A stretch of DNA of 64,000 nt, taken from positions 1,984,001 to 2,048,000 of the forward strand of contig NC_089183.1 of NCBI RefSeq assembly GCF_947507565.1, read 5' to 3'. Source of the stretch: Oscarella lobularis (Eukaryota > Porifera > Homoscleromorpha > Homosclerophorida > Oscarellidae). The first letter of the stretch is position 1, and the number at the start of each line of letters is the position of its first letter. The notes beneath the pieces are model-generated. The model saw only the letters and a program-made list of their open reading frames with translations. It was not told the DNA's origin and searched no databases. Positions 21,632 through 33,510 of the stretch are shown here, in pieces. The position numbers were made by a program, and so were the translations under genes.

Positions 21632-21810
21632 CAGTGGCGTGCGCACGGAGTTTTAGGACGTCGATTGGCCATCCAAAAGAATTAGCAATAAAAAGGAAAT
21701 AGTTAAATGTGGCAAAAAATGAATTAATTAAAAGGAAGCTGGAAGTGGGCATGGTCGTAAAAATTTTTCGCGCGCCGACGCCTCCCTCCCCTAACTGCTC
21801 CACGCCACTG
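21632..21810. mobile_element. hAT-like MITE, 179 bp
   Basis: Begins CAGTGGCGTG and ends CACGCCACTG, a perfect 10-bp terminal inverted repeat. It has no coding capacity. The interior (GGACGTCGATTGGCCATCC, GAAGTGGGCATGGTCGTAAA) recurs at 24510-24690 and 33230-33345. Flanking octamers (GCCCTGAT, GCTTGGAT) are only partly alike; TIR type suggests the hAT superfamily. Confidence 0.7.
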
Positions 21811-22339
21811 GCTTGGATATGCGATAACCCTCTTTTTTTTTGCCGCATTGTCACCCTCGATTATCATGACTGTTGCAGTGTTAATGCGACAGTTGAGTTG
21901 TCGACTCCCAAAGATGGACAGAATGCGAGCCTCGATAGTGATCCGTTGCACATGCAGTCCGCCTCGAGGCAACAGCTAGAGACGTGTACACTAACAGCGA
22001 CGCGGTCTGTTTTACGGCTGCTATCTAGGAGCGCCGGAAAAAGCAAAGGATGTTATAATAAAGCCCCTCGATCGCGAGTCGCCTGATAGCACAGCTAATC
22101 AGCCTGTGACGCGGTCAGTTGTGGATTAAGGTAGGCCGTGCTTTCCAGCTTTCTCAACCGCCTGTAGTTCTTATCCCCCGCGCCTGCGGCGTCGGTTGCG
22201 CCACATGGTCCTATTATATATATATTTATTTTGCCTTCAATAAGACAGACGCCATCACTCAATGTCTTTATTTTTTTCTATTATCTATGTCTTTCTCGTC
22301 TAGTAGAACAGCCGCCATCTTCACTGCTTGAAACAGTCT

Positions 22340-22640
22340 CTACCAAGCTTTCTAAAAGATTCCTGGTCATCCCGTGCCTTGGATTGCTTCGAATCATATG
22401 CCTGTACGGTCTTTCCAACTCCTCAAAAAAGTTTCTCCGGCTGTATTTCTTTACCGTACTTCTTCAGCAGACATTGCACGCACCTAGTCCTATTTCTTGA
22501 CTAATAATCGTACCCCCTATACAGTAAGTCGGATTGGGGTCTATGGATTCCGTACCAAAAATTTTCCTTAAGAAACAACCCCAAGGTGTCAGATTTGTGA
22601 CCTATTCGTGTACAGTACCACTCATTCGCTTAAAACGTGC
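22340..22640 (-). pseudogene. Relic ORF Y (copy 2)
   Basis: Homologous to Y1 but with a deletion of the segment around CTTGAGATACTC and several frame breaks. Parts such as FGTESIDPNPTYCIG remain readable. Confidence 0.35.
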
Positions 22641-23062
22641 GAGACGTGTACTGTAGCTCCAAATTATTGCGTGAAGTCAAGCTGAGTTGGAGGGATCGAG
22701 GGAGCTAGAGGCGAATCATTACGGCGTCCTTGTTCTCAAGCAAACCGCAGCTTTCCATCAACTAGTGTTACCGCTTGTATAACGATAGAATAACGACAAA
22801 AGAGAGTACAGTAAAAGGATAAAAAATGCCAAGTAGTCAGGAAACCTATCCTCCCTCTGTTCTAAATTAAAAAGTCTAACTAATAAGTTCAACAATTAAT
22901 GAAGGCATCGTGAAACGACTGAACGATACTAATAGAAAAAAGGTTGAGTAGACGAACTCTAATTAACGAATATCATAATTGAGACAATGAATCGGAGAGT
23001 GCCATTGTGGCAGCCATACTATAATACTATGTGCGCAATTGATGACTCTACTACGCAAAGAG

Positions 23063-24384
23063 TCAGTGTGAGCCTAAAAGGAATTCTAAGATGCTTAGCA
23101 AGCGCGCAACACAACAAGAAACTTACCAGAAAAAATTTCGGGTACTTCATTTGAGTAGCCTACGTCAGGGTCATTCACGGCATTGATAAAATGCCTGCGG
23201 ATTGCTCTATTGCCGAACTTGCTTTCCCACGCCTCCAGCATCTCTATAGCACGCTCGCTATCGTTGCCTTTCTCTCCAAACGCATGAATTTCATAATGTT
23301 TAAAAGGTTCCGGTTCCAAAATTTTTGCAACAATACGCCACTTTGCTTGAATGCGTTGGGCCGCTCTAACTTTTTCTCGCGCTGTCATCGGTGTATCAAG
23401 GAACTCGTCACCAAATGAAGAAGTGTCATCTAAATTGAGAAAGCAGATAAATATGATCTGTCTTTGATTGTTTAAACTTACAAACGCGAAAAGACTCATA
23501 TGTTTTAGGGGCTTGGAGCAGTGGCGTAACCAGTGGGTGGGCCTGGGTGGGCCATGCCCACCCAAAAATTTTTCGAAGTATAAATGGAAAACGAAGTTAT
23601 TCACATGTTATAATCTGAATGGAAATTTCTGCTATTATATAGTCTAAGTTAGCGTTGTAGCTCTAACAAGCATGCAAATTCTTCTTTGTAGTGATACATT
23701 TGAGCAATATAACTTTGTATTAACCACTCCCACATACCTAAAGCGGCTGGGGGCTTCGAAAAGAATGCAAAGTGAGTGCTTCTAAGTTCGACCTCTTTTC
23801 TTGAAGTTTACTCTCAAATTTCCTGTTCCATATTGGAGCGAACAGGGCTGCAAACTGGTTGAGAATTTTTTTCTAATGGAAAGATTGCGTAGTTCTTTCT
23901 GCGACTCTACGGCACGTATAATGTAATCTTTGCTAAGACATAGTTCCTTGAGACGTGGAGGCAGAAGTGGTAAAGAGTAGTAATACCGACTGTACCCCTG
24001 CATTCGACCTATTTGAACTCGTGTAATGCCGTCCACACTTGCTAGTGAAAGATTTTGTGCTGCGGCACAATCAATACTTAAGGCCGATACTTCAGTCAGG
24101 CTTGAAACGTTAAACGGAAGGCAATCACTTTCCAAAATAGCCTCATTTGATCCTTCTATACAGAGGACTGCATCTTCATCGTTAGACCGGTCTGAACAAT
24201 ACCAGCTAGGAAACAATCAGGGCCACGCGCTAAGCCTTAATTCGAACTGTGTACGTACAGTAGTACTTACTGACCTATCATCTTCTATCACGTGGCGGAC
24301 AGTTTGTATTCGGTAAACGAATTTTTTGTATGTTACGTTCTCTCCACGCCTAAGAGCGCTAATAAGCTGATCCGAGGTACTCAT
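23063..24384 (-). pseudogene. ROCO2: core-deleted remnant of an LRR-ROC-COR-Death gene
   Basis: Exon 1 (24384-24275, 110 nt) is intact but its donor is GTCAGT rather than GTAAGT. Exon 2 retains only the first 140 or so codons (about 24205-23768: WYCSDRSNDEDAVLCIEG to RKNFS-like sequence, locally frame-damaged). Exon 3 keeps its last 37 nt and donor (23518-23482). Exon 4 (23429-23127, second Death domain) and the 11-nt exon 5 (23073-23063) are intact. The LRRs, ROC, COR and first Death domain, about 3.4 kb in ROCO1, are gone. A truncated MITE (23519-about 23765) sits precisely at the deletion joint. Confidence 0.8.
23519..23765. mobile_element. hAT-like MITE, 3'-truncated
   Basis: Starts CAGTGGCGTAACCAG and is co-linear with the complete element at 24909-25165 up to CCACATACCTAAA. 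The terminal CTGGTTACGCCACTG is missing, replaced by ROCO2 exon 2 sequence. Confidence 0.75.
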
Positions 24385-24509
24385 CGTTTGTAATTTGCAT
24401 AAGAGAAGCAGACCCGTATATCTCGTGAAGGGAAATGTATCGTGTGAAGTTTCATATTCGTCTTTGGTTCAGGGGCAACCGGTCGTAATTGGCCATCAAC
24501 CAACCATCC

Positions 24510-24690
24510 AATGGAAACACTACCTCAAAAATCTTGCTCTGTTTAAGGCGTAAAGACAGATCGTTTTAGGCCGTCGATTGGCCATTCGAAAGAATTAGTA
24601 ATAAAAAGCAATTAAATGTCACGAATATGAATTAAAATTAAACAGGAAGTGGGCTTGGTGGTAAAACTTTTGTGTGCGCCGACGCACCCT
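24510..24690. mobile_element. Partial MITE of the CAGTGGCGTG family
   Basis: Shares interior blocks with 21632-21810 and 33152-33345 (GATCGTTTTAGG-type, GTCGATTGGCCAT, GAAGTGGGC). Neither terminal repeat is recognisable. Its right end abuts the FBXO22-like fragment. Confidence 0.45.
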
Positions 24691-24697
24691 TCCAACA

Positions 24698-24870
24698 ACG
24701 TCGTACCCGGATCGTCGTCGGATCCTTTGCACTCGATGCGAGCGCTCTTTCCCGGCATTCCCGTCGTCGGTTTTTGGGCAATGGCGAGTTTTGCGAATTG
24801 GGTACGTGCGGTTGTTAGGATGATTCTGGAGCGGGTGGTGACAACGACGACGGCGATAACCAGCTAAATT
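24698..24870 (+). pseudogene. FBXO22-like C-terminal fragment (D1)
   Basis: Matches the region encoding DDVVPGSSSDPLHSMRALFP and VVGF, with a deletion after the acidic stretch and a frameshift near 24775. Its 3' UTR continues and is interrupted by the MITE at 24909. Confidence 0.75.
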
Positions 24871-24908
24871 TGTTGCCTTCTTCTCTGATTTTTTGCACAA
24901 TACTGGGC

Positions 24909-25165
24909 CAGTGGCGTAACCAGTGGGTGGGCCCGGGTGGGCCAGGCCCACCCAAAATGTTTCAAAGTATAAATGGAAAATAAAGTTATTCACCTGTTTT
25001 AACCTGAATGGCAATTTCTGCTATTATATCGTCTAAGTTAACGTTTGTAGCTCTAACCAATATCAGCCCAGCATGCAAATACTTCTTTGTACTGATATAT
25101 TTGAGCAATATAAATTTTTATTAACCACGCCCACATACCTAAAAAAGTTTCTGGTTACGCCACTG
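24909..25165. mobile_element. hAT-like MITE, complete, 257 bp
   Basis: A perfect 15-bp terminal inverted repeat (CAGTGGCGTAACCAG and CTGGTTACGCCACTG) with no coding capacity. It lies inside the 3' UTR of fragment D1: the uninterrupted sequence around ATACTGGCTGGTGTAC is visible in other copies. The flanks (ATACTGGGC left, ATACTGGC right) suggest an 8-bp duplication with one extra base. Confidence 0.85.
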
Positions 25166-25384
25166 ATACTGGCTGGTGTACTTTTGTGTCGTTAGGTGAC
25201 TGAGAAGCAACGTGTAGTGAGTTTAATTAAGTAATTAACTAATTATAAACGACGAGCGATCTAGTGTTTGAGATACAGTAGTAGAGTTTAATTTTTCTTT
25301 TTTCGCCTACCACTAGAAGACCACTTGTTTAGAAAGGCTCCACTGGCAGTTTTATGTGGAAAGAGACCGGCAAGGAGCCTCTTT

Positions 25385-25500
25385 TGTTTCGACATTGTGA
25401 GGCGAGATTGAGTCCAGTTGATCGTTGACAATTAGAAGTCCGGCCAGATACAAAGAGGTAAAACGAATTCTCTGAGTCAGCGAAACTAAAATTGCGGCAG
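25385..25500 (-). pseudogene. ZYG11-like C-terminal fragment 1
   Basis: Reads TQRIRFTSLYLAGLLIVNDQ then LDSISPHNVETKEAP, matching TERMRIASSYLAALLIVNDD and LDSIWPNDVESKDA in the intact genes. It is more diverged than the three intact copies are from one another, so it is an older duplicate. It joins directly to the upstream region of gene X. Confidence 0.75.
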
Positions 25501-25602
25501 GAGTGACTTATTTTCATGCGCATGCGTGTACCTTTCTTTTCCAACGTCCTACTCACCACGCGACTGATTTTCGCTCTCTGAGTCTCTGCAGCAAGAGCAA
25601 TC

Positions 25603-26663
25603 ATGGAGGTAAGCATTTCCACGCACTTGTTCACTAGATAGGCTTGTAAGCATGTTGGCTCGTTGCGAAAGTCGTCTTGGCGGGTCCTTTTGGGAGGCCC
25701 CATCCGTCTGCAAGTGCAGTATGATATGATAGAGTCGTGTACGCACGACGATGTTGAAGCTAGCGACGTTGGGCATCGATTCGCGAATTTTCAATTTCTC
25801 TCTTTTTCAGGATTCTTGTATAGTGTACGGCGGACTGTCTGAAAAGAGCGGAGCGGACTACAGGCTCTATATCCAAAGCCTCTTCAAAAGCGATGATGGA
25901 TTCGAGCCGCTAAACGTCAAATCTTACAAAATCGGTTTGCACCGGAAACACGCCTTGCAAACTCTAGGGCGTCATCTCGGAGTTATAAATCAATGGGATC
26001 CAATTTCGTCTGAACAAGGTACAGCACCTTATCGCGCACATGTTAATTAACCTTCATTGAGAGAATAATTGTATTATTCGCAATTAATAAAATAGGCGAA
26101 ATTGAGCCGGCTATTTGCCTCCTAACTGACCGAAGGACTCGCATTGGTCTTTTCAAGCCGCGCGATACGAAGTTTTGGTCGTGCAAAAGCGTAAATCCAG
26201 AACGAATCGAAATGATCTCGATTCCAGCGCACAACTACTTTTTCGCCGAGATATCCAAGTCCACACGACCGGAATTGCTGTGGGAGAAGATATTTGCAAT
26301 AGAGAAGAATGCCACGGCAATCGATCACGCTTTTTCATCGACTCACTCTCTATTTCCAACGAGCGTCGAGAGCGTCTTTGCCGCGGTTTTTCTGAACGGG
26401 ACAGAGGCCGGATTCGAAAAGGCGTGCACGAAATTCGTTCGCGGTCTGAGCAATCTTCCAGAGGGAGACTTTTTCTTTGTTGATCTTTGGCGAAAAGGCC
26501 GTCTTGTATTCTTTTTGGTACCGTTCAGAAACTTGTACACGTCTTTGTGGGAAATAGAACAAAGTATGATAATGTGAGTGAAAATTATTTTGTTCTAGCT
26601 TGTCTATTTTTAGAAATGGCCACAGCAGACGAGCTTCTCGGAAAACTGAACAAATGTACCTAG
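25603..26663 (+). CDS. Gene X1: unknown 243-residue protein, four exons
   Basis: Predicted exons: 25603-25608 (Met-Glu only), 25811-26018, 26096-26563, 26614-26663. All introns are GT/AG and all phases agree. The protein starts MEDSCIVYGGLSEKSGADYR and contains LHRKHALQTLGRHLGVINQW, ICLLTDRRTRIGLF, SIPAHNYFFAEI, DHAFSSTHSLFP and LPEGDFFFVDLW. It ends ATADELLGKLNKCT. If the last intron is retained, the protein ends EQSMIM instead. No signal peptide or membrane segment is evident; it looks like a compact globular protein. I do not recognise the family. It sits between the ZYG11-like relic and the ROCO3 flank, part of the duplicated module. Confidence 0.7.
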
Positions 26664-28185
26664 ACATCTATCTTGTATTCAGGCTGAGTTCTTATTCTTC
26701 TTTTTTGTTCTGGACGAATGGGAGGCGAAGTTGGATTCGCGGAGATGTGTAATTCTGTAGATCTGTAGAAGATGCATGCCGTATAACGGTAAACCCACCT
26801 CCTCCCCCTGCATGAGAAAAAGAATACTGGTACAAAGATACGCGCTACCCTGCAGTAGAACCATAGATGGTAGAACCATGGTACATGGTAGAACAAACTC
26901 CTAGTCTTTTTTTATTCTGAACGGGCAGCGTCTTTCAGGCACATGTCTGAAAATCGAACGGGTAGTTTTGCTGCGGAAGAAATACCTTTCAAGCCACGGA
27001 AAATCTATCTAACAGACATTCCAACTAGAGGCCTGGCTTGTGTGCATCCGGGATCCCTTTTGCTTCACGTAAAGGATTCTCCGTGGGTATCTCCGTTTAG
27101 CGAAGCCATCCTTCGTCCTAGACGAGCGCAATCTTCTTTTTCTACATGACAGGTAGGTATAGGCGTTGATCCGATCCGTTTTCGCGGCCTAAAATGGTCT
27201 TTCTCGTCCTGCATGTCGCTACGCAAACAACTGATCGAGAAACGCCCGACGCTCTATGTAACGGTACCGCACAGTTCCTTTACTCACGAGAATGTCACGG
27301 AGCTTTCTAGAACAAATGCTTTTAGTGGCGGCGTAGTGGCGGCGTCTCCTCGATCGCCATCAGAGGCCGGCCCCTCGTTCGCGAGTCGCCTGATAGCACT
27401 GCTAATCAGCGTTGTTCTTTGCTAGGGACCCATGTATGCGAAGCCAAAATCAGCCTGTGACGAAGCTTTCTAAAAGATTCCTTGTCAGCCCGTGCCTTGG
27501 ATTGCTTCGAATCATATGCCTCTACGGTCTTTCCAACTCCTCAAAAAAGTTTCTTGAGATAGTCCTCCGGCTGTATTTCTTTACCGTACTTCTTCAGCAG
27601 ACATTGCACGCACCTGGTCCTATTTCTTGACTAATAATCGTAGCCCCCCATACAGTAAGTCGGCTTGGGATCTATGGATTCCGTACCAAAAAGTATCCTC
27701 AAGAAACAACCTCAAAGTGTCAGATTTGTTACCCATTCGTGTACAGTACCATTCGCTCAAAACGTGTGAAACGTACTGTAGCTCCAAATCATTGCGTGAA
27801 GTCAAGCTGAGTTAAAGGGATCGAGGGAGAGGCAAATCATTACGGCGTCCTCGTTCTCAAGCAAACCGCAGCTTTCCATCAACTAGTGTTACAGCTTGTA
27901 TAGAATACAGTAACGATAAAAAAAGTACAGTAAAAGGATAAAAATGCCAAGTAGTCAGGAAAGTTCAAACCTATCCTCCCTCTGTTCTAAAAGAAAAAGC
28001 CTAACTAATAAGTTGAACAAACAATGAAGGCACCGCGAAGCGAGTAAGCTAAACTAACAGAAAAAATTGTTGGAATGGACGAACTCTAATTAACGAATAT
28101 CATTTTTTGGGACGACGAATCAGACAGCGTCACTGTGGCTACTATATTATTATGTGCGCAATTGATGACTCTAATACCCAAAGAG
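26664..28185. other. Flank module between gene X1 and ROCO3
   Basis: Gene X 3' flank (to about 26960), shared flank module (26970-27470), relic Y3 (27470-27770) and AT-rich DNA. No intact gene was seen. Confidence 0.5.
27470..27770 (-). pseudogene. Relic ORF Y (copy 3)
   Basis: Homologous to Y1. One stretch reads FWYGIHRSQADLLYGGLRLL in a shifted frame. Stops and indels interrupt it. Confidence 0.35.
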
Positions 28186-31100
28186 TCAGTGTGAGCCTAA
28201 AAGGAGTGCTGAGATGCTTATAGCAAGCGCGCAACACAACAAGAAACTTACCAGGAAAAATTTCGGGTACTTCATTTGAGTAGCCTACGTCAGGATCGTT
28301 CACGGCATTGATAAAATGCCTGCGGGTTGCTCTATCGCCGAACTTGCTTGCCCACGCCTCCAGCATCTCTATAGCACGCTCGCTATCGTTGCGTTGCTCT
28401 CCAAACGCATGAATTTCATTATGTGTAAAAGGTTTCGGTTTCAGAATTCTCCCAACAGTACGCCATTTTGCTCGAATGCGTTGGGCCGCTCTGAATCTTT
28501 CTAGCGAGGTCATCGGAGTATCAAGGAACTCGTCACTAAATGAAGAAGTGACATCTAAAAAAAGGAGATAAACATGATTCTTCCTCGTTGTTTAAACTTA
28601 CAAACTCGAGAAGACTCTGACGTTTCAAGCGCTTGGAGTAGAGTGTCCTTCCCTAAGTCACCAAAACAGTTTCTAATTACTTTCCCTAAATCACAGTCTT
28701 GTAAGGCGTCAGTAAGAACAGCAACAACAGCGTTTTCTTCAGAGTTCTTCAGCCATTCCTTTATCAATTGAAGCACTTGACTTGCGTCAACTTCGTCTGC
28801 TACCGGGCTAGGACAGCTGACGTCCAGGATGACAGCAAGGTCTCTGATTTGCTTTTTTGTAGAGCAACACCGACTCGCTTCCCTTGCAACCGATTTCGCA
28901 TCTTGTAACGTGACGGGACTTCCGCACGCATCAGGAAATATTTCGTCTAGTTGTCGCTCATATGATTTCAGAACTGTAGAGAAGAGTAGAACGATATTTT
29001 AACCCAATGATCTGTTTATATACCTCGTCTAACACTGTTGCTGCATTCCTGAAGTTTTCTAGGTTTGGCGGCAACAAGGGTACTTAAGTGCCAATCTTTG
29101 GATAATATTTGGACCCGTTGCTTCTTCATGGCAGTGTCGCCGTCAAAGTAGTCAAGGAAAATGCTGTACGAACTTCCCGGAAATATTTTCAATAGCGTTT
29201 GCAGCTGAACAATGCATCTCCAGAACACGTGAAACAATCGATCTAATGCATTGCGTGATTTCGGTGTGCGGCATTTGCAAAGGATTGCTGCGTTAGTTGC
29301 ACGTTCTTCGCACGTAAATTTAGCTTTGATCGGACCATAGGAGAGCGTAAATCCATTATTCCAATGACGAATTAGTTGGCTGATCTGGTGACATCGCGCA
29401 GAAAATAGTTGAAAAATTCCCAGAGGAAGAGTGAAAACGAAAGAGTACGAAAGTGTCACTTCAATGCTACCTTGTGGACAACCTGCGGGAAAATTTTCTT
29501 CTACCTCGCGAGGGCAACCTTGATTAAGTAACCAAGGAAATTAAGAGGAATGCGTCGGCTTTCTCCAAATGATCAACGATGTCATACTCTTCGTTATCAC
29601 CGTGTTCATTAGGCAATCCATGTTTGCCCTTTTCGTAGGCAAAATCAAACGATAACAACATTTTAACAAAAATATTGACGCTTTCCGTGTCAAGTTTTTC
29701 ACCACGTAAAAGAGCTTTTAGCAACGGAATTGACAGAGTTGCATTACTAGACAGCTCCTCTTTATCTTCGATGAATCGTTCGGGGCTAATTTCCGTTGTT
29801 CCACTTTCGTGCTCCAATACGTCGTAATCGTGACGAAAAATTTGCTTCAGCGCATCGACAATTCTTTTGCTCGACCCGAAAACGACATCACTCAAGCGAG
29901 ATTGATCAAAATACAATATAGTGCCAACTTGATGGTAGTATCTTAGAACGATCAGAACATCCTCTTTGGACAAATCAAACTGACCACCTAATCTGTTTAA
30001 AAAATCCACTTTCAACGCAGATAGGCCATTATGAGAGAGTCTGCATTCTCTTTCAACTCTTTCCTCAAAATTGTACCAAGTTTCGGGAACAATGTCACCA
30101 GCACTTGGAAATAGCTTCTCGTTGTCAGTCAGTTTATCAATGAAATCTCTAAACTTTGCAGTAGTTTCCACGTCTTTAGCTGAAGTAAAAACGACACTAT
30201 TCTCGACGCGTACATTCTGTTTCTTGATGAACGCAGCTTTCTCTCCATCCCACAAAATGTTCTCTTTAATAATTGCTTCTCGATTGTCTCTGAAATTCTT
30301 TATTTGGCGAGTGAACTCTTCTTGATACGGTCTAGGATTCCAAGCGTTAGACAAAAGATCAACTTTTGTAAAAACGCAAACGACATAGCAAATCTCATTC
30401 CGCTCGTACACAACCTGTAGATACTTTCCTATATGCTCGTGAAAGCTTGCCTCCGTCAGTTCATAACGCTGAACATCGACTACAATGACGACCAAGCCAT
30501 TTTCGCTGACGAACAATTGATTAGTTAAAAGATAACATCTTTGCCCGCCGCAATCAATAATTTTGGCACGCTTGTCAGCCAACGTCAACTCATATTCTTC
30601 CACACCTATAGTTCTGTCTTCGAGGCACGTGCAAAATGATGAGTTGCGCAGCATAGTTTGAAATAAGCTTGTTTTTCCTGAACAACTCTCACCTAAAACA
30701 ACAATCTTTAATCGTCTTGACGAGGTCAGTACATCGGAGGAAAAATATGCTCGTATTGAAGCTAATCCTTGCTTCCAAACTCCATTCGGTGGAAACGTTA
30801 TAGGATTTCCTAAGCATTTCAAGTACATTAATTTTCCAATTGAAGAAGGCAAACGTGTTAGTCGGCAATTTTCCACATTCAGACTTTCCAGCACTCCCAA
30901 ACTCGATGGTAATTCTGCTAGACCGCAATACTGCAGATCTAGTTCTTTTAGATTGTCTAGCTTTTGCAGTATATCGTCGGGAAGACTTTTCAATTCACTG
31001 TTTCGACGCAAATCAAGCTTCTTAAGGCCAGTTAGATTATTCAAACTAATTGGAAGTTGTTCTAGACCACACTCCCACAAGTCGAGTTTTTCCAAGTTCT

Positions 31101-32999
31101 GTAGTTTTCTCCCTATATCTTCCGGAAGACTTTTAATTTCACTGTTTTCACTCAAATCAATCTTCTTCAAGGCAGTTAGGTTACTAAAACTAATTGGAAG
31201 TTGTTGCAGACCACACCGCCGCAGGTTGAGTTCTTCCAGGTTCTTTAGTTTCGTCCCTATATCTTCAGGAAGACTTTTCAATTCACTGTTTCCACTCAAA
31301 TCAAGCTTCTTCAAGGCAGTTAGGTTACTCAAACTACTTGGAAGTTGTTGTAGACCACACCCCCTCAATATGAGTTTTTTCAGGTTCTGCAGTCTTGCTC
31401 CTATATCTCCAGGAAGACTTTTTATTTTACTGTTTCCGCTCAAATCAAGCTTCTTCAGGGCAGTTAGGTCACTCAAACTAATTGGAAGTTGTTGTACATC
31501 ACACCACCGCATTTCGAGTTCTTCCAGGTTCTGTAGTTTTGTCCCTATATCTTCAGGAAGACTTTTCAGTTCACTGTTTCCACTCAAATAGAGCTTCTTC
31601 AGGGCGGTTAGATTACTCAAACTAATTGGAAGCTGTTGTAGATCACACGCACGCAAGTGAAGTTCTTCTAGTTTCCGTAGTTTCTTCCCTATATTTTCAG
31701 GTAGACTTTTCAATTCACTGTTTCCACTCAAATATAGCCTCTCCAAAGCAGTTAGGTTACTCAAACTAATTGGAAGCTGCTCTAGACCACACCCCCGCAA
31801 GTCAAGTTCTTCTAGGTTCTGTAGTTTCTTCCCTATATCTTCAGGAATACTTTTCAATTCACTGTTTTTACTCAAATCAAGCTAGCTGCTTCAGGGCCGT
31901 TAGGTTGCTCAAACAACTTGGAAATTGTTGTAGACCACACCAATGCAAGTCGAGTTCTTTCAGTTTCTTTAGTTTTGTCCCTATACCTTCAGGATAACTT
32001 TTCAATTTTCTGTTTCGACTCAAATCAAGCATCTTCAGGGCGGATAGGTCATTCAAACTAATTGGAAGTTGTTGTAGACCACACCCCGCCAAGTAGAGTT
32101 TTTCCAGATTCTGTAGTTTCGTCCCTATATCTTCAGGAAGACTTTTCAAATCACTGTTTCCACTTAAATCAATCTTCTTCAGTGCAGTTAGGTTACTCAA
32201 ACTATTTGGAAGTTGTTGCAGACCACACCCCCGCAAGTCGAGTTCTTCCAGGTTCTGTAGTTTCTTCCCTATATCTTCTGGGAGACTTTTCAAGTCTCTG
32301 TTCGAATTCAAATCCAGTCTCTTTAGGTCTTTTTGTTCACTGATTTGCGATGGAAAGTGTTTTAGACCGCAAGACTGCAAAGTGAGTGCTTCTAATTTCG
32401 ACCACTTTTCTTGAGGTTTATTCTCGAATCTGCTGTTTTGTATTTGAGCGAACAGTGCTGCATACTTGTTGAGAATATTTTTTCTAATGGTTAGAGAGCG
32501 TAGTTCTGTTTGCGACTCTACTGCACCTATAATGTCATCTTCGTCAACAAGGATTAAACATAGTTCCTTGAGACGTGAAGGCAGAAGTGGTAGAGAGTAG
32601 TAATACCGACTGGCCTCCTCCATTCGGCCTATTTGAACTTGTGTAATGCCGCGCATACTCGCTAGTGAAATATTTCGTGCAGCGGCACAATCAATACTTA
32701 AGGCCGATACTTCAGTCAGGCTTGAAACGTCAAACGGAAGGCAATCACTTTCCAAAATAGCCTCATTATCACCTTCTATACATAGGACTGCATCTTCATC
32801 GTTAGATCGGTCTGAACAATACCAGCTAGGAACAATCAGAGCCACGCTAAGCCTTCGAACTGCGTATAGGTGCAGTAGTACTTACTTACCGATCATGGTC
32901 TTTCATGTGGCCGACAGTTTGTATTCGGTAAACGAAATTTTTGCATGTTACGTTCTCTCCTCGCCTAAGAGTGCTAAGGAGCTGATCCGAGGTACTCAT
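28186..32999 (-). pseudogene. ROCO3: LRR-ROC-COR-Death-Death gene with two frameshifts
   Basis: Exons as in ROCO1: 32999-32890, 32825-29024, 28973-28602, 28554-28252, 28196-28186. Exon 2 is broken twice. A 4-bp insertion in the LRR array at about 31877-31883 (GCTAGCTGC for GCTTC) ends the frame at TALKQLA. A 1-bp insertion near 29537 (AAGGAAATTAAG for AAGGCACTAAG) ends it after ADAFLLISLVT, late in COR. Between them the frame is open for more than 780 codons, with nine full 48-residue LRR units plus a last one overall, P-loop GESCSGKTS, DCGGQ, TKVD and TSAKD. Splice sites and both Death exons are undamaged, so inactivation is recent, or the indels are assembly errors. Confidence 0.8.
30850..32330 (-). 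repeat. 144-bp tandem LRR-coding repeats in ROCO3
   Basis: Nine full units plus the degenerate last unit, with the frameshift between units 3 and 4. Variable windows include ELDLRGCGL, KLYLAGCGL, ELHLRACDL, ELEMRWCDV and KLILRGCGL. Confidence 0.85.
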
Positions 33000-33151
33000 C
33001 GCTGTTGTAATTTGCATAAGAGATGCAGACCCGTATATCTCGTGAAGGGACATGTATCGTTTGAAGTTTCATGCTTGTCTTTGGTTCGCGGTAAACTTGA
33101 AACAGGTGCAACCTGTCGTAATTGGCCATCAATTTGAGCGACCACTTGGAT

Positions 33152-33510
33152 CAGTGGCGTGCCCCCCCCCCCCCCCCCCCCCCCCCCTATCCAATTGAAA
33201 CAAAATTCAAAAATTTTGTTCTGTTTAAGGCATAAATAGAGATCGTTTTAGGACGTCGATTGGCCATCCGAAAGCAATTAAATGTCGCGAAAATGAATTA
33301 AAACGAAGCTAGAAGTGGGCATGGTCGTAAAAATTTTGCGGCCGCTCCACGCCACGCCCACTTTTTCTACCTGACCACTCCCACTCAAAGCGTATTTACT
33401 AATTCTATTCGACGCGCGCAGTGCACTACGGTACGCAGAAAATCTTCCTCTCTTCAAAAATGCTACTGCTTTATCTGCAATTCTTGCCCCCCCCTCTGGA
33501 TCCGCCCCTG
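33152..33510. mobile_element. Composite hAT-like MITE with a 26-bp poly-C run
   Basis: Starts CAGTGGCGTG, immediately followed by C26 (33162-33187). The interior matches the 21632 element up to about 33345. It then continues as different DNA and ends TCCGCCCCTG, a different terminal type (CAGGGGCGGA). Flanks ACTTGGAT and GCTTGGAT differ by one base, fitting an 8-bp target duplication around the composite. Confidence 0.6.

Larger units (their letters stand above)
21486..23062. other. Intergenic between ROCO1 and ROCO2 with MITE and flank module
   Basis: Contains a MITE at 21632-21810, a segment shared upstream of every ROCO gene (GGAGCGCCGGAAAAAGCAAA at about 22031), part of the flank module (22060-22230), relic Y2 (about 22340-22640) and AT-rich DNA. 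No intact gene was seen. Confidence 0.55.
24385..25602. other. Intergenic with MITEs and fragments of FBXO22-like and ZYG11-like genes
   Basis: From left to right: ROCO upstream repeat, partial MITE (about 24510-24690), FBXO22-like fragment, complete MITE (24909-25165), ZYG11-like fragment, then the gene X promoter. A TGCGCATGCG palindrome at 25517-25526 resembles an NRF1 site. Confidence 0.55.

Noticed and set aside
24909-25165. SINE origin for the 257-bp element
   Set aside because: It has perfect terminal inverted repeats and no poly-A tail or RNA polymerase III boxes that I could see, so a MITE fits better.
31877-31883. Short intron in ROCO3 explaining the LRR frame break
   Set aside because: No GT/AG pair restores the frame; a 4-bp insertion is the simpler reading.
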